Source: Deinococcus apachensis DSM 19763 (lineage in GTDB: Bacteria; Deinococcota; Deinococci; Deinococcales; Deinococcaceae). From it: 64,000 bases of DNA. The stretch spans positions 372,001 through 436,000 of the forward strand of contig NZ_KB906398.1 of assembly GCF_000381345.1 (NCBI RefSeq). Reading direction: 5' to 3'. The notes beneath the pieces are model-generated. The model did not search any database, was not told the DNA's origin, and saw only the letters and a list, made by a program, of their open reading frames with translations. The stretch's first letter is position 1. Each line of letters starts with the position of its first letter. Positions 40,593-55,180 of the stretch are shown here, one piece after another. A program made the translations under genes and the position numbers.

Positions 40593-41042
40593 ATGCTTCC
40601 CGCCCTGTACCTGCTCCTGACACTCGCCTTTGCCGGGGTGCTGCTGCTCCTGCTGTGGCGACCTGGGGAGGCACGGGGCATGGTCGTGTGGGGACTGGCG
40701 GCGCTGCTGCCGCTGCTGGCCGCAGTCGCCGGGGCGCTGGCGGGGCAGGCGCGGGCGGCGCGGGTTCTCGCAGGTTATGACGCGCAACCGGGGGTCGTGA
40801 CCATCATGAATGGGGGCGCGAGCCGGACGCTGATCCTGGACCCCCGCGACGCCGCCTGTGTCGAGCGGGCCGTGCGCCTGCACACCCGCAGCGAACTCAT
40901 CGCCGGGGGGGAGCGCGTCCCGCTCGTGGGGGACACACGCGTGACCGGTGACCTGCCCCCACAGGCTGTCGTGGAGGCACTGGGGATTCGCGGCGCGTTG
41001 AACTGCCCCAACCTCCGTGCGCTGAAGGCAGAGGGGTCCTGA
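40593..41042 (+). CDS. Hypothetical membrane protein
   Basis: 149 residues. Two N-terminal hydrophobic helices (residues 4-22 and 30-50) precede a soluble alpha/beta domain of about 95 residues (QPGVVTIMNGGASRTLILDPRDAACV). ATG 40593 has TACACT seven bases upstream, so it has its own promoter although it follows the PhnP-like gene. Not recognised. Confidence 0.7.
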   Translation: MLPALYLLLTLAFAGVLLLLLWRPGEARGMVVWGLAALLPLLAAVAGALAGQARAARVLAGYDAQPGVVTIMNGGASRTLILDPRDAACVERAVRLHTRSELIAGGERVPLVGDTRVTGDLPPQAVVEALGIRGALNCPNLRALKAEGS

Positions 41043-41429
41043 GCGCTCACAGGTGAGGGGCGGCGGGAAGGGCAGGTTGACGCCTGCCACCCCCCACCCG
41101 GCCTCCCCTACAAGGAGGGAGGAGTAACCGTGCCAGGGCTTTTGCTCTTCAAAACCGTCTCTTGCGGACGGCCCATTCCCGCATGCGGCTCACTCTCGCA
41201 CGGCCTTCACCCCGCCTTGCTCGCGCAGCGAGATGGTGGACACGCGGCTTGGGAGTCAGCAAGATCAAACATTGCGGGTAGAGAAGGGCGGCCACGGGCG
41301 CGATGGGCCGAGCCCTTGCCCAGTGCAGCGCCACTCCCCCTGCCCCTTATGGGGGTAGGGGCTGGGGCAAATCGCAGCAAGATGCCCGGCCCCCCTCCCC
41401 AACCCCACTGGACGCTAGGGTAAGCTCCA
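41043..41429. other. Long intergenic region with GC-block repeats
   Basis: No credible gene. It holds mirrored purine/pyrimidine blocks at about 41095-41127 (CCTCCCCTACAAGGAGGGAGG) and 41335-41371 (CCCCCTGCCCCTTATGGGGG then TAGGGGCTGGGGC). GCAAGATGCCCGGCCCC at about 41376-41396 recurs as GCAAGATGCCCTGCCCC near 58952. TAGGGT at 41416-41421 is a possible -10 box for the next gene. Confidence 0.5.
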
Positions 41430-42200
41430 ATGAGCCTCCTCGCCCAACTCTCCGGCACCCTGATCAACGTCGCCACCGTCCTCGTCGGCACCGTGCTGGG
41501 CCTGACCCTGGGCGGACGCCTTCCCGAACGCACCCAGCGCACCCTGCTCCAGACCCTTTCCCTGGTGACGCTCTTTATCGGGCTGGATATGGCGGGGAAC
41601 CTCAACCGGGTGACGGGCAGCCCCATTCCCGGGGTGATCCTCGCGCTGATCGCCCTCGCGCTGGGGGCGGTGATCGGCGAGGCGCTGGGGATCGAGGAGG
41701 GCCTCTCACGCCTGGGCGAGACGCTGAGGCGGCGTTTCCGGGGAGGGGGCCGCTTCACGGAGGGCTTCGTGGCGGCCAGCCTGCTCTTCTGCATCGGGCC
41801 GATGACGGTGGTGGGGGGCCTCCAGAACGGGCTGACCGGGGACTCGTCCACCTACGTCCTCAAGAGCACGCTGGACGGCATCGCCTCGCTCGCGCTGGCG
41901 GGGGCGTACGGGATCGGGGTGGGCTTCAGTGCTCTGATGGTGCTCGTGCTGCAGGGCGGAATCAGTCTGGCGGCGGGCGCCTTCGCCTCGGGCCTGCTGG
42001 GCGGGGCGGACCCCAGTGTGCTGAAGACCAATCCCTACATCCTGCTGGTAACGGGCACGGGCGGGCTGACCATCGTGGGCATCGCGTGGAACCTGATGCT
42101 GGGGGGCCTGGGCTGGGAGGACCGCCGGGTGCGCGTCGGCAGCCTGCTCCCCGCCCTGCTGCTGGCGCCGCTCGTGCTGGGGGTGGCAGGGAGGGTGTAG
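41430..42200 (+). CDS. DUF554-family membrane protein
   Basis: 256 residues with about seven membrane helices. Typical DUF554 features are GTLINVATVLVGTVLGLTLGGRLPER at the N-terminus, TLFIGLDMA, FCIGPMTVVGGLQNGLTGD and LKSTLDGIASLALA. The family resembles YdfK/YqgA and is a probable transporter of unknown substrate. ATG 41430 has TAGGGT eight bases upstream. Confidence 0.9.
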   Translation: MSLLAQLSGTLINVATVLVGTVLGLTLGGRLPERTQRTLLQTLSLVTLFIGLDMAGNLNRVTGSPIPGVILALIALALGAVIGEALGIEEGLSRLGETLRRRFRGGGRFTEGFVAASLLFCIGPMTVVGGLQNGLTGDSSTYVLKSTLDGIASLALAGAYGIGVGFSALMVLVLQGGISLAAGAFASGLLGGADPSVLKTNPYILLVTGTGGLTIVGIAWNLMLGGLGWEDRRVRVGSLLPALLLAPLVLGVAGRV

Positions 42201-42352
42201 GAAGCCGGGGCCTGCTGCGCCCGCATTCTGGCCGTCCCCCTCCTCAGCTCCCCAAACCATCAGCTCGGAATCAGGCCCGGCTCACCCGGTTCCCAGGCTG
42301 CGCGCCAGCACTTGAAGAGGCGTTCATTAGTGTGCAGCACAACATTTTTTGA

Positions 42353-42371
42353 GGTCCACTGTCAGTGGTCC
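42353..42371. promoter_or_regulatory. 19-bp palindrome upstream of the DUF4384 gene
   Basis: GGTCCACTG-T-CAGTGGTCC has 9-bp arms with one mismatch, 46 bases before the start codon. It could be a regulator binding site or an RNA hairpin in the leader. Confidence 0.4.
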
Positions 42372-42417
42372 GTCAGGTTCGCCGTCTACCTTGGCGCTCA
42401 TCACAAGGAGGCAGCAG

Positions 42418-43686
<1,269 letters not shown>

Positions 43687-43696
43687 GACTTCCCGC

Positions 43697-43740
43697 GCCG
43701 GGGGTGACTGGGTTCACCTCTCCCCCACCCCCGGCCTGTT
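43697..43740 (+). terminator. Terminator of the DUF4384 gene
   Basis: GCCGGGGGTG (43697-43706) pairs perfectly with CACCCCCGGC (43726-43735), followed by CTGTTT. Confidence 0.7.
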
Positions 43741-43851
43741 TCCTCCCGCGCCCATCTTTCTCTCGTTTTCCCCGGGCCGGGTCATAATCGGCGCGCGAGG
43801 GGGTGGTGAGTCCCGCCCCCGAGCGCACAGCCCCGAATTCCTGAGTCAGCG

Positions 43852-43894
43852 AAGAGAAGCGTCCCCCGCCGGGAGTGGTGGGGGCGTTTCTCTT
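43852..43894. terminator. Second stem-loop before the SDR gene
   Basis: AAGAGAAGCGTCCCCC (43852-43867) pairs with GGGGGCGTTTCTCTT (43880-43894) with one bulge and one G-U pair. No gene lies between it and the previous terminator, so it may terminate read-through or an unannotated short RNA. Confidence 0.5.
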
Positions 43895-43915
43895 GCGGGC
43901 CGGTATGCTGGACCG

Positions 43916-44776
43916 GTGACAGCACTTCAGGGAAAGGTCGCCCTGGTCACCGGGGCCAGCCGGGGCGTCGGGCGCGGGGTGGCCCTCGGGCTGGGCGAGG
44001 CCGGGGCGACGGTGTACGTGACGGGGCGAACCCTGGGCGGGCGGCACCCGGACATGCCCTTCCTGGCGGGCAGCCTGGAGGAGACGGCGGCGGACGTGAC
44101 GGCGCTGGGCGGTCAGGGGGTCGCCGTGCGGTGCGACCACCGGGACGACGCGCAGACCCGGGCGGTGATCGAGCGGATCGCGGCGGACCGTGGGCGGCTC
44201 GACGTGCTTGTGAACAACGTCTGGGGCGGCTACGAGGGCCTGCACCTCTGGGACGAGCGCGGGCAGAAGTGGGGCGCCCCCTTCTGGGAACAGCCCCTCT
44301 CGCTGTGGGACGGGATGTTCGGGGCGGGGGTGCGGGCGCACTACGTCACCACCGCTCTTGCCGCGCCGCTGCTGATCGGGGCACGTGGGCTCGTCGTCAA
44401 CATCAGCTTCTTCGCTGGTCAGCGTCACCGGGGCCTAGAGAACGTCCCCTACTTCCTCGCCAAGAATGCGGACGACCGGATGGCGCAGGCGTTCGCCAAC
44501 CACTTCCGCCCGCATGGGGTGAGCGCCGTCTCGCTCTACCCTGGTTTGGTTCGCACCGAGGGAGTCCTGCTCGCGCCGGAGGGAACGTTCGACTTCACGA
44601 ACTCGGAGTCGCCGCAGTTCCTGGGGCGGGCCGTCGCGCACCTCGCCGCCGACCCGGAGGTGCTTTCCCGCTCGGGGCAGACGCTGGTCGCCGCGGAACT
44701 CGCACTGGAGTACGGCTTCACGGACATCGACGGCAAGCAACCCCCGTCCGCCCGCGCCTCCTTCGAGGGGGAGTGA
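43916..44776 (+). CDS. Short-chain dehydrogenase/reductase
   Basis: 286 residues, classical SDR. The cofactor motif TGASRGVGRG is at residues 12-21, NNVWGG replaces the usual NNAG, the catalytic Ser lies in VVNISFFAG and the YxxxK pair in VPYFLAKNADDRMA. GRT at the end of strand 2 suggests NADP. The substrate is unknown. The GTG start has TATGCT six bases upstream. Convergent with nspC. Confidence 0.88.
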   Translation: MTALQGKVALVTGASRGVGRGVALGLGEAGATVYVTGRTLGGRHPDMPFLAGSLEETAADVTALGGQGVAVRCDHRDDAQTRAVIERIAADRGRLDVLVNNVWGGYEGLHLWDERGQKWGAPFWEQPLSLWDGMFGAGVRAHYVTTALAAPLLIGARGLVVNISFFAGQRHRGLENVPYFLAKNADDRMAQAFANHFRPHGVSAVSLYPGLVRTEGVLLAPEGTFDFTNSESPQFLGRAVAHLAADPEVLSRSGQTLVAAELALEYGFTDIDGKQPPSARASFEGE

Positions 44777-44788
44777 CGGGGCCGCCCC

Positions 44789-46018
<1,230 letters not shown>

Positions 46019-46068
46019 GGGGGACAGGGTAGCGGGTGCCCGCCCCGGGAACCGTCACCTCGCGCGCC

Positions 46069-46778
46069 TCACCCCCTCCCGAAGCGCAGCACCTCGGGCG
46101 TGCTCCCCTCCCGGTCCAGGATGGGCACGACGGGACTCGTGCTGATCTGGGCGGCGTACTGCACGTCCTCCTCCAGACCCAGCCCGATCAGGTGCTGTCC
46201 GTGGCTGCTGCTCGACAGCGTGTCGAAGGGGTTCCCGGCGTTGCGGCGGATGGTGAGCGCCACCCGCGTGCCGTCCTCGATGCTGAATTCCCCCAGCGCG
46301 AGCAGGTACTCGGCGAGGACCCCGGCGGCGTACACGTCGTCCAGCCCAACCCGCTCCTCGGTGCCCGAGCAGACGATGGCGATCTCCTCGCGGGCCAGCG
46401 CACGGGCGCGGCGGGCGGCAGCGTGGGCGTTCGTCAGCGCGGCCAGCAGCACGTGCCCCCCCGTCTGTGCGGCGACGTGGGCGGCGGCGGTGCCGTTGGT
46501 CGTGTTCATCACGACGGTCTGGCCGCTGAAGTCCTGCCGGGCGGCCTCGGCCGGGCTGTTGCCTAGGTCGAAGCCGGGGATGGGCAGCCCGCCCCTTTCC
46601 CCGGCGAGCACGACCCTCTCCCCCCGCAGTGCCAGCGCGGCCCGCGGCGTATCGGTGAGCAGCAGGGCGTCCGCCCCGCGCTCCAGGTACGTGACCGCGG
46701 TAGTCGTCGCGCGCAGCACGTCCACGACGAGCACCACGTCGGAGTAGCCGCCGTACGGGAGGAGGTCGACGCGCAGCC

Positions 46779-46782
<4 letters not shown>
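46069..46782 (-). CDS. 2-phosphosulfolactate phosphatase-like protein (ComB family)
   Basis: 237 residues. [46 protein letters not shown] and [17 protein letters not shown] are ComB signatures. In methanogens ComB makes sulfolactate for coenzyme M; bacterial homologues without the rest of that pathway have unknown substrates. A TTG start overlaps the rpe stop by 4 bases, so it is coupled to rpe. The symbol comB is avoided because it is easily confused with competence genes. Confidence 0.85.
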
Positions 46783-47468
<686 letters not shown>

Positions 47469-47599
47469 ACCCAGAGTGTAATTCTTCACGTTGAACGAGG
47501 ACAGCGCCGTAATGGGGGGGACGGGAGGTTCAGGTCGGGAACAGACCAAACGCCCGTTTGGCTTCGCGTGGCATCATGACGGCACACGGAGGACTTTCC

Positions 47600-49750
<2,151 letters not shown>

Positions 49751-49822
49751 GGCGGAGGGTCAGATGAATGTGTCCTTAACCGTACTCTCCAGCCTCCTCA
49801 CATCGACTGGGTACAAGGAATC

Positions 49823-50326
49823 ATGAACCCACGAACCGTGGCCGCGGCCCTCGCCCCCCTGCTGCTCGCCGCCCCCGCCCTCGCGCAGACGAGCGCGCAG
49901 GCCGGGGCCCTTCAGGAAGCCCGGGTGGAGGTCGCGCGGGAGACGGCGCAGGTGCGGCTGCTGGAGCGCAGCGGGGCGCTGAGGTCCGTGCCGGTGTCCT
50001 CGACCTGCCTCGACCGCTCGGGTCGTCCCTTGCTGACGGTGCTGGTGGACTCGCGGGGCACACCACGAGTCGTGCGCTACAACCGGCAGCAGCCCGACAA
50101 CTCGGTCAGCTTCACCGGCTACTACGACGCGGCGGGCCGCCTGCGCCTGGCGTCGGGCAGCGCCTCGGGCTTTTCGGGGCTGCTGTACAACCTCACCACG
50201 GAATACGACGCGCGGGGAATCAGGCTCTACGAGGCGGGCACGCGCCGACCTGGCTATACCGCCGACCTGCGCTATCTGGGGGGTCTGAGCGCCAACTCAC
50301 TGCGCCTCGGCCGCTGCCCGGCCTGA
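49823..50326 (+). CDS. Secreted hypothetical protein, tandem paralogue 1
   Basis: 167 residues. A signal peptide ends near AQTSA (residue 22). The mature protein has YDAAGRLRLASGSASGFSGLLYN, EYDARGIRLYEAGTRRPGYTADLRYLGG and two cysteines, one early (SSTCLDRSG) and one at the C-terminus (GRCPA). The same pattern YDxxGRL, GFxG, DARG, E-x-G-x-R-x-PG, LRxL and paired cysteines occurs in the next gene, so the two arose by duplication. Function unknown; probably a disulfide-stabilised secreted beta protein. Confidence 0.75.
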   Translation: MNPRTVAAALAPLLLAAPALAQTSAQAGALQEARVEVARETAQVRLLERSGALRSVPVSSTCLDRSGRPLLTVLVDSRGTPRVVRYNRQQPDNSVSFTGYYDAAGRLRLASGSASGFSGLLYNLTTEYDARGIRLYEAGTRRPGYTADLRYLGGLSANSLRLGRCPA

Positions 50327-50364
50327 GATCGGAACCGGGGCGGGGAGGCAGGCGTACTCGGGGT

Positions 50365-50781
50365 GTGGTTCGCCTGCTCTCCGTCTTGTTGCTTTGGGTT
50401 CTTTCCGGCGCACACGCGGGCAAGCTGCCGCCTGTCCCTGCCTTCAAGCCCGCCTCGTCCCCACCCGTGGTGGCGGGATTTCGTCTCTGTGTTCAAGGCG
50501 GCGTGCGCTACCAGCTCGACGATCAGGGCCGGGTGCGCTTCCTCGAACACGGCCACCGCTTCCCCGACAACATACTGAGGGTCACCCAGAGCTATGACCG
50601 AAGCGGGAGGCTGACCGGAATGACGGTGCGGCAGACGGGCTTCGCGGGGCGGGTGCTGGACGTGCGCGGAACTTTCGACGCTCGGGGGCGGTCGGTGAAG
50701 GAGACGGGGTTCCGGGCGCCGGGGATGGGGACACCCCTGCGGGCGTACCTGCGCGCCGCTCCCGACAACGTGCGCTGCTGA
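50365..50781 (+). CDS. Secreted hypothetical protein, tandem paralogue 2
   Basis: 138 residues. Signal peptide of about 18 residues ([16 protein letters not shown]). The mature part has an early Cys (FRLCVQGG) and a terminal Cys (DNVRC), and shares [35 protein letters not shown] and LRAYL with the upstream protein. The GTG start follows the previous stop by 38 bases. It lies 22 bases before the MeaB start. No function recognised. Confidence 0.7.
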   Translation: MVRLLSVLLLWVLSGAHAGKLPPVPAFKPASSPPVVAGFRLCVQGGVRYQLDDQGRVRFLEHGHRFPDNILRVTQSYDRSGRLTGMTVRQTGFAGRVLDVRGTFDARGRSVKETGFRAPGMGTPLRAYLRAAPDNVRC

Positions 50782-50803
50782 CCCGCCTGCTACCCTGCGG
50801 GGC

Positions 50804-51769
50804 GTGACCGCCGAGCCCGCCCATCCCCTCGCGGCCCCACTCCTCACCGGCAATCGCCGCGCCCTGGCCCGCGCGATCACCCTGACCGAGAGCACCCGTC
50901 CCAACCACGAGGCGCAGGCCCAGGCGCTGCTCGCCGGGGTTCTGCCGCACGCGGGCCACTCCGTCCGGGTGGGTTTGACGGGCGTGCCGGGCGTCGGCAA
51001 GAGCACCTTTATCGAGGCGCTGGGGATGTATCTGGCCGAGGCCGGACACCGGGTCGCCGTCCTCGCCGTGGACCCCAGCAGTGCGCGCACGGGCGGCTCG
51101 ATCATGGGGGACAAGACGCGGATGCCCCGGCTGACGGTTCACCCCAACGCCTTTATCCGGCCCAGCCCCAGCGGGGGCACGCTCGGAGGGGTGGCCCGGC
51201 GCACCCGCGAAACGATCACCCTCTGCGAGGCGGCGGGGTACAACGTGATCCTGGTCGAGACGGTCGGTGTGGGCCAGTCGGAAACGCAGGTGGCGGCCAT
51301 GACCGACCTTTTCCTGCTGCTGACGCTGCCGAACGCCGGGGACGAGCTTCAGGGCATCAAGCGGGGGATCATGGAACTCGCCGACCTGTGCGTGGTGAAC
51401 AAGGCGGATACCGACAAGGCGGCGGCGACCCGAGCGCAGACCGAACTGACGGCGGCCCTGAAACTCCTGACGCCAAAGGGTGCCCCCTGGCGTCCCCGCG
51501 CGCTACAAGCCTCGGCACTGACGGGGGCAGGCATTCCAGAAGTCTGGGAGGCGGTCGGCCAGTACCGGCAGGTCGTGGACGTTCCAGCCAGACGCCGGAC
51601 CCAGACCGCCGTGTGGTTCGACGAGTTACTGCGTGAGGCGGCATGGCGGGCCTTTCAGGCGGGGGTGGACCCGGGGAGGCTGCGGGAACTGCGGGCGGAG
51701 GTGCTGGCTGGAACGCTGACCCCCATGCAGGGCGTCCAGGCCCTCCTCTCCCCCTTTCCGAGAAACTGA
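50804..51769 (+). CDS. meaB: MeaB/ArgK-type GTPase chaperone of methylmalonyl-CoA mutase
   Basis: 321 residues, G3E-family GTPase. P-loop GVPGVGKST at residues 60-68, then [49 protein letters not shown] and the G4 motif VVNKAD. MeaB loads and protects the cobalamin cofactor of the mutase. The GTG start has TACCCT seven bases upstream, so it has its own leaderless transcript although it follows scpA and the two secreted paralogues. Confidence 0.95.
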   Translation: MTAEPAHPLAAPLLTGNRRALARAITLTESTRPNHEAQAQALLAGVLPHAGHSVRVGLTGVPGVGKSTFIEALGMYLAEAGHRVAVLAVDPSSARTGGSIMGDKTRMPRLTVHPNAFIRPSPSGGTLGGVARRTRETITLCEAAGYNVILVETVGVGQSETQVAAMTDLFLLLTLPNAGDELQGIKRGIMELADLCVVNKADTDKAAATRAQTELTAALKLLTPKGAPWRPRALQASALTGAGIPEVWEAVGQYRQVVDVPARRRTQTAVWFDELLREAAWRAFQAGVDPGRLRELRAEVLAGTLTPMQGVQALLSPFPRN

Positions 51770-51812
51770 GAAGGGCCGCGCCATAGCGGAACGGCCCCTT
51801 TCCTGCTGACGC

Positions 51813-52736
<924 letters not shown>

Positions 52737-52913
52737 AGGGTCCTCCAGTGAAGGTCAGCGCGTTTCCGCGTTCTGACCAGTTCATCCGGCTCTATGCGGC
52801 GGGGGAACGTTTGGATCATCGGCCGATGGGGGAGTAACGGGGGAAGGCTTTCCCACCCGTGAGACGAAAAAGGCCGCCCCACCTCTGGGACGGCCCGTCT
52901 GCCCGTTGCGAGT

Positions 52914-54395
52914 TCAGGGCGTGGGGAGGGCGGCGGGGGCCTCACCTTCGGCGTGGGACGGGACCTCTTCCGGTCCGTGGGCGGGACGACGCAGGAACAG
53001 GGCGAGGATGACCGCGAGAACGGCGATGCCCGCCCCCACCAGGAACGCGGCCTGCAAACCCGCCGTCTGCGCGGGCAGGGGAGCCGTACCCTCCCGCAGC
53101 AGCCCAGCCGCGCGGCCCGTCATCACTGTGACCAGGAGGGCGGTTCCCGCAGCCCCCGCCACCTGTTGCAGCGTGCTGAGGATCGCGCTGCCGTGCGAGT
53201 AGAGGTGCATGGGCAGGGCGCCGAGGCCGCTGGTGAACACGGGGGTGAAGAGCAGGGCCAGGCCCACACTGAGCACGAGGTGCAGGGTCAGCAGCGTCCA
53301 GACGGGGGTATCGGCGGTAATGCCGCCCAGTTGCCACAGCGTGAAGGTCAGCAGCGCCGCGCCGGGAGGGGCCAGCCAGGCCGGGCCGTGCCGGTCGAAG
53401 AGCCTCCCGACGGTGGGCGCCAGCAACCCCATCACCAGGCCGCCCGGCAGGAGCAGCAGCCCGGTCTGGAGCGCGTTCAGGCCGCGGATGTTCTGGAGGT
53501 AGAGGGGCAGCAGGATCGCGCCGCCGAACAGGGCCAGCATGGCGACCATCATCAGCAAGGCGGCCAGGGTGAACTGCGGCGCGCGGAAGGCCCGGAGGTC
53601 CAGCAAAGGAGCCTCCCGCCGTTGCAACGAGAGTTGCCGCCAGGTGAACAGCACGAGGCTAAGGCCTCCCCCCAGCAGCGGAAGGCTGACCGCCGGACTC
53701 CCCAACCCCGCCGGAGTCTCGCCGACGCGGCTCAGGGCGTAGACGACCCCGCCGAGGCCCAGCGCGGAGAGCGGCACGGAGAGAACGTCGAGGGTCAGGC
53801 GCCGCGGCTCACCGATGTTCACCAGCGCCCGTGCCCCGTAGGCCAGCACCGCCAGCGCGATGGGGAGCACGAACAGGAACAGGAAGCGCCAGGACAGCGC
53901 CTGCAGGATCAGGCCCGAGAGGGTCGGCCCAATCGCCGGGGCGACCGAGATCACGATGCTGATGTTACCCATCACGGCCCCCCGACGCTCGGGCGGCACA
54001 AGGGTGAGGACAGTCGTCATCAGCAGCGGCAGCATGATCGCCGTGCCCGACGCCTGGACGACGCGCGCCAGCAGCAATACGGTGAAGCCCGGCGCAAGGC
54101 CCGCCAGCAGCGTCCCGGCGCTGAAGAGGATCATGGCGGCGAAGAACACGCGCCGTGTACTCAGGCGTTGGAGCAGGAACCCGGTGACGGGGATGACCAC
54201 CGCCATCGTCAGCATGAAGGCGGTGGAGAGCCACTGCACGGTGGGGGCGTCCACCCGCAGCTCGGCCATCAGCCGGGGCAGGGCGACATTCATGATCGTC
54301 TCGTTCAGGATGACCACGAAGGTGGCGACGAGCAGGATGGCGATGACGGCGCGGTCGTGGGGGGCCAGGGGGTTGGGCTGTGCGGGGAACGTCAC
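52914..54395 (-). CDS. MFS drug-efflux transporter, DHA2 (EmrB/QacA) type
   Basis: 493 residues with about 14 membrane helices. NETIMNVALPRLMAEL and WLSTAFMLTMAVVIPVTGFL in the first helices are the EmrB/QacA pattern (D/N-x-T-I-V-N-V-A-L-P, W-x-x-x-x-Y-x-L). R-G-A-x-x-G follows in helix 4/5 (ERRGAVMGNISIVISVAPAIGPTLSG, motif C-like). It exports hydrophobic compounds by proton antiport; substrates unknown. The GTG start at 54395 follows AGGAAAGAGG. No adjacent regulator is seen. Confidence 0.9.
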   Translation of the reverse strand: MTFPAQPNPLAPHDRAVIAILLVATFVVILNETIMNVALPRLMAELRVDAPTVQWLSTAFMLTMAVVIPVTGFLLQRLSTRRVFFAAMILFSAGTLLAGLAPGFTVLLLARVVQASGTAIMLPLLMTTVLTLVPPERRGAVMGNISIVISVAPAIGPTLSGLILQALSWRFLFLFVLPIALAVLAYGARALVNIGEPRRLTLDVLSVPLSALGLGGVVYALSRVGETPAGLGSPAVSLPLLGGGLSLVLFTWRQLSLQRREAPLLDLRAFRAPQFTLAALLMMVAMLALFGGAILLPLYLQNIRGLNALQTGLLLLPGGLVMGLLAPTVGRLFDRHGPAWLAPPGAALLTFTLWQLGGITADTPVWTLLTLHLVLSVGLALLFTPVFTSGLGALPMHLYSHGSAILSTLQQVAGAAGTALLVTVMTGRAAGLLREGTAPLPAQTAGLQAAFLVGAGIAVLAVILALFLRRPAHGPEEVPSHAEGEAPAALPTP

Positions 54396-54430
54396 GCTTG
54401 AACCTCTTTCCTGCCAGGAGTTGCCTGACA

Positions 54431-54676
54431 TCACCTGCTCGGGGAGTTCCCGCCGTCCTCGTCCGCCAGCGAGAGCCCTCTCGCGGCGAGGGCGCTGCGG
54501 AGCTGTCCTACAGCTTTCGGCCCCATCCCGTGAAGCCGCAGGAGGTCGGCTGCGTGAACCCCGCTCAACCCCTCAAGGGAGGTAAATCCCGCGGCACCGA
54601 GCGCCCGCCGAGCGGGTTGAGACAGTCCGGGTGGAAAATCGCTCTCCTGCGCTGAAACCTTCTGGCCGTCCGTCAT
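54431..54676 (-). CDS. Small helix-hairpin-helix protein, RNA polymerase alpha-CTD-like
   Basis: 81 residues. Residues about 14-72 (GLSQPARRALGAAGFTSLEGLSGVHAADLLRLHGMGPKAVGQLRSALAARGLS) match the RpoA C-terminal-domain style of two HhH motifs, the second with HGMGPKAV. Such stand-alone proteins are probable DNA binders. The ATG at 54676 has GGAGGAGCGGGAG immediately upstream; the longer frame to 54745 has no site. It ends 36 bases before the efflux gene's start in the same direction. Confidence 0.75.
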   Translation of the reverse strand: MTDGQKVSAQESDFPPGLSQPARRALGAAGFTSLEGLSGVHAADLLRLHGMGPKAVGQLRSALAARGLSLADEDGGNSPSR

Positions 54677-54875
54677 CTCCCGCTCCTCCATTCGCCGTGC
54701 CTCCGGCGTTCCCCAACCCGCCCCGAACCTCGTCACGCGCGTCAACGGGGGGCCACTCCGCCCTGTCCGGGCAATACCTGTCTTCAGACGGCCGGTTCTT
54801 CATCTCATTCCCCCTACTGGGCCCTTTGGATCGTCGGCGACGTGGTCCGGTGGTCGGGGCGAATTCCTCTGTCAT
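54573..54875 (-). CDS. Possible small ORF overlapping the HhH gene
   Basis: 100 codons starting MTEEFAPTTGPRRRRSKG, with GGGGGAGG 5 bases before its ATG. The composition becomes random-looking after about residue 45, where it overlaps the HhH gene in another frame. The N-terminal part may be a real short peptide; the full ORF is doubtful. Confidence 0.25.
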   Translation of the reverse strand: MTEEFAPTTGPRRRRSKGPSRGNEMKNRPSEDRYCPDRAEWPPVDARDEVRGGLGNAGGTANGGAGDDGRPEGFSAGERFSTRTVSTRSAGARCRGIYLP

Positions 54876-54876
54876 A

Positions 54877-55180
54877 GGGGCCTCCCCCGGGTGGAGAGCG
54901 TGAGGGGCTGGGCGGTCGGAAACTCAAAACCCGTAGGTCAGACAACACCGCCTTGGAAAATGAACAGGACAGCAGTGACCCTCCTCATGGGAACCCCAGA
55001 GGTGGAAGCGGCGCGTTCTGATGGTCAGGCGGGGCGGGCGAGCTTAGGCAGTGCTAAATCTCCCCGACTTATTTAGTTTAAAACATAACGAGACCCGATT
55101 GCAACTCTTTGCTCAATCTTCGGTGAAGGGGCGACCAGTGCTCACGGCCCATTTATTCCTCGTTCTGGCGGGCGTCCGGG
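54877..55180. other. Intergenic region with an AT-rich promoter patch
   Basis: No convincing gene. On the minus strand TTGCAA (55099-55104) and TAAACT (55075-55080) are 18 bases apart and would give a leader of about 190 nt to 54875, feeding the HhH gene. CTAAAT-N11-ATTTAG (about 55054-55076) is an inverted repeat overlapping the -10 box and could be an operator. Confidence 0.45.

Noticed and set aside
41050..41430. Small protein gene in the long intergenic region
   Set aside because: Short frames exist on both strands but lack ribosome-binding sites, -10 boxes and protein-like composition.
52953..54401. 482-codon Gln/Arg/Glu-rich frame antisense to the efflux transporter
   Set aside because: The charge-rich composition is the complement of hydrophobic transmembrane codons.
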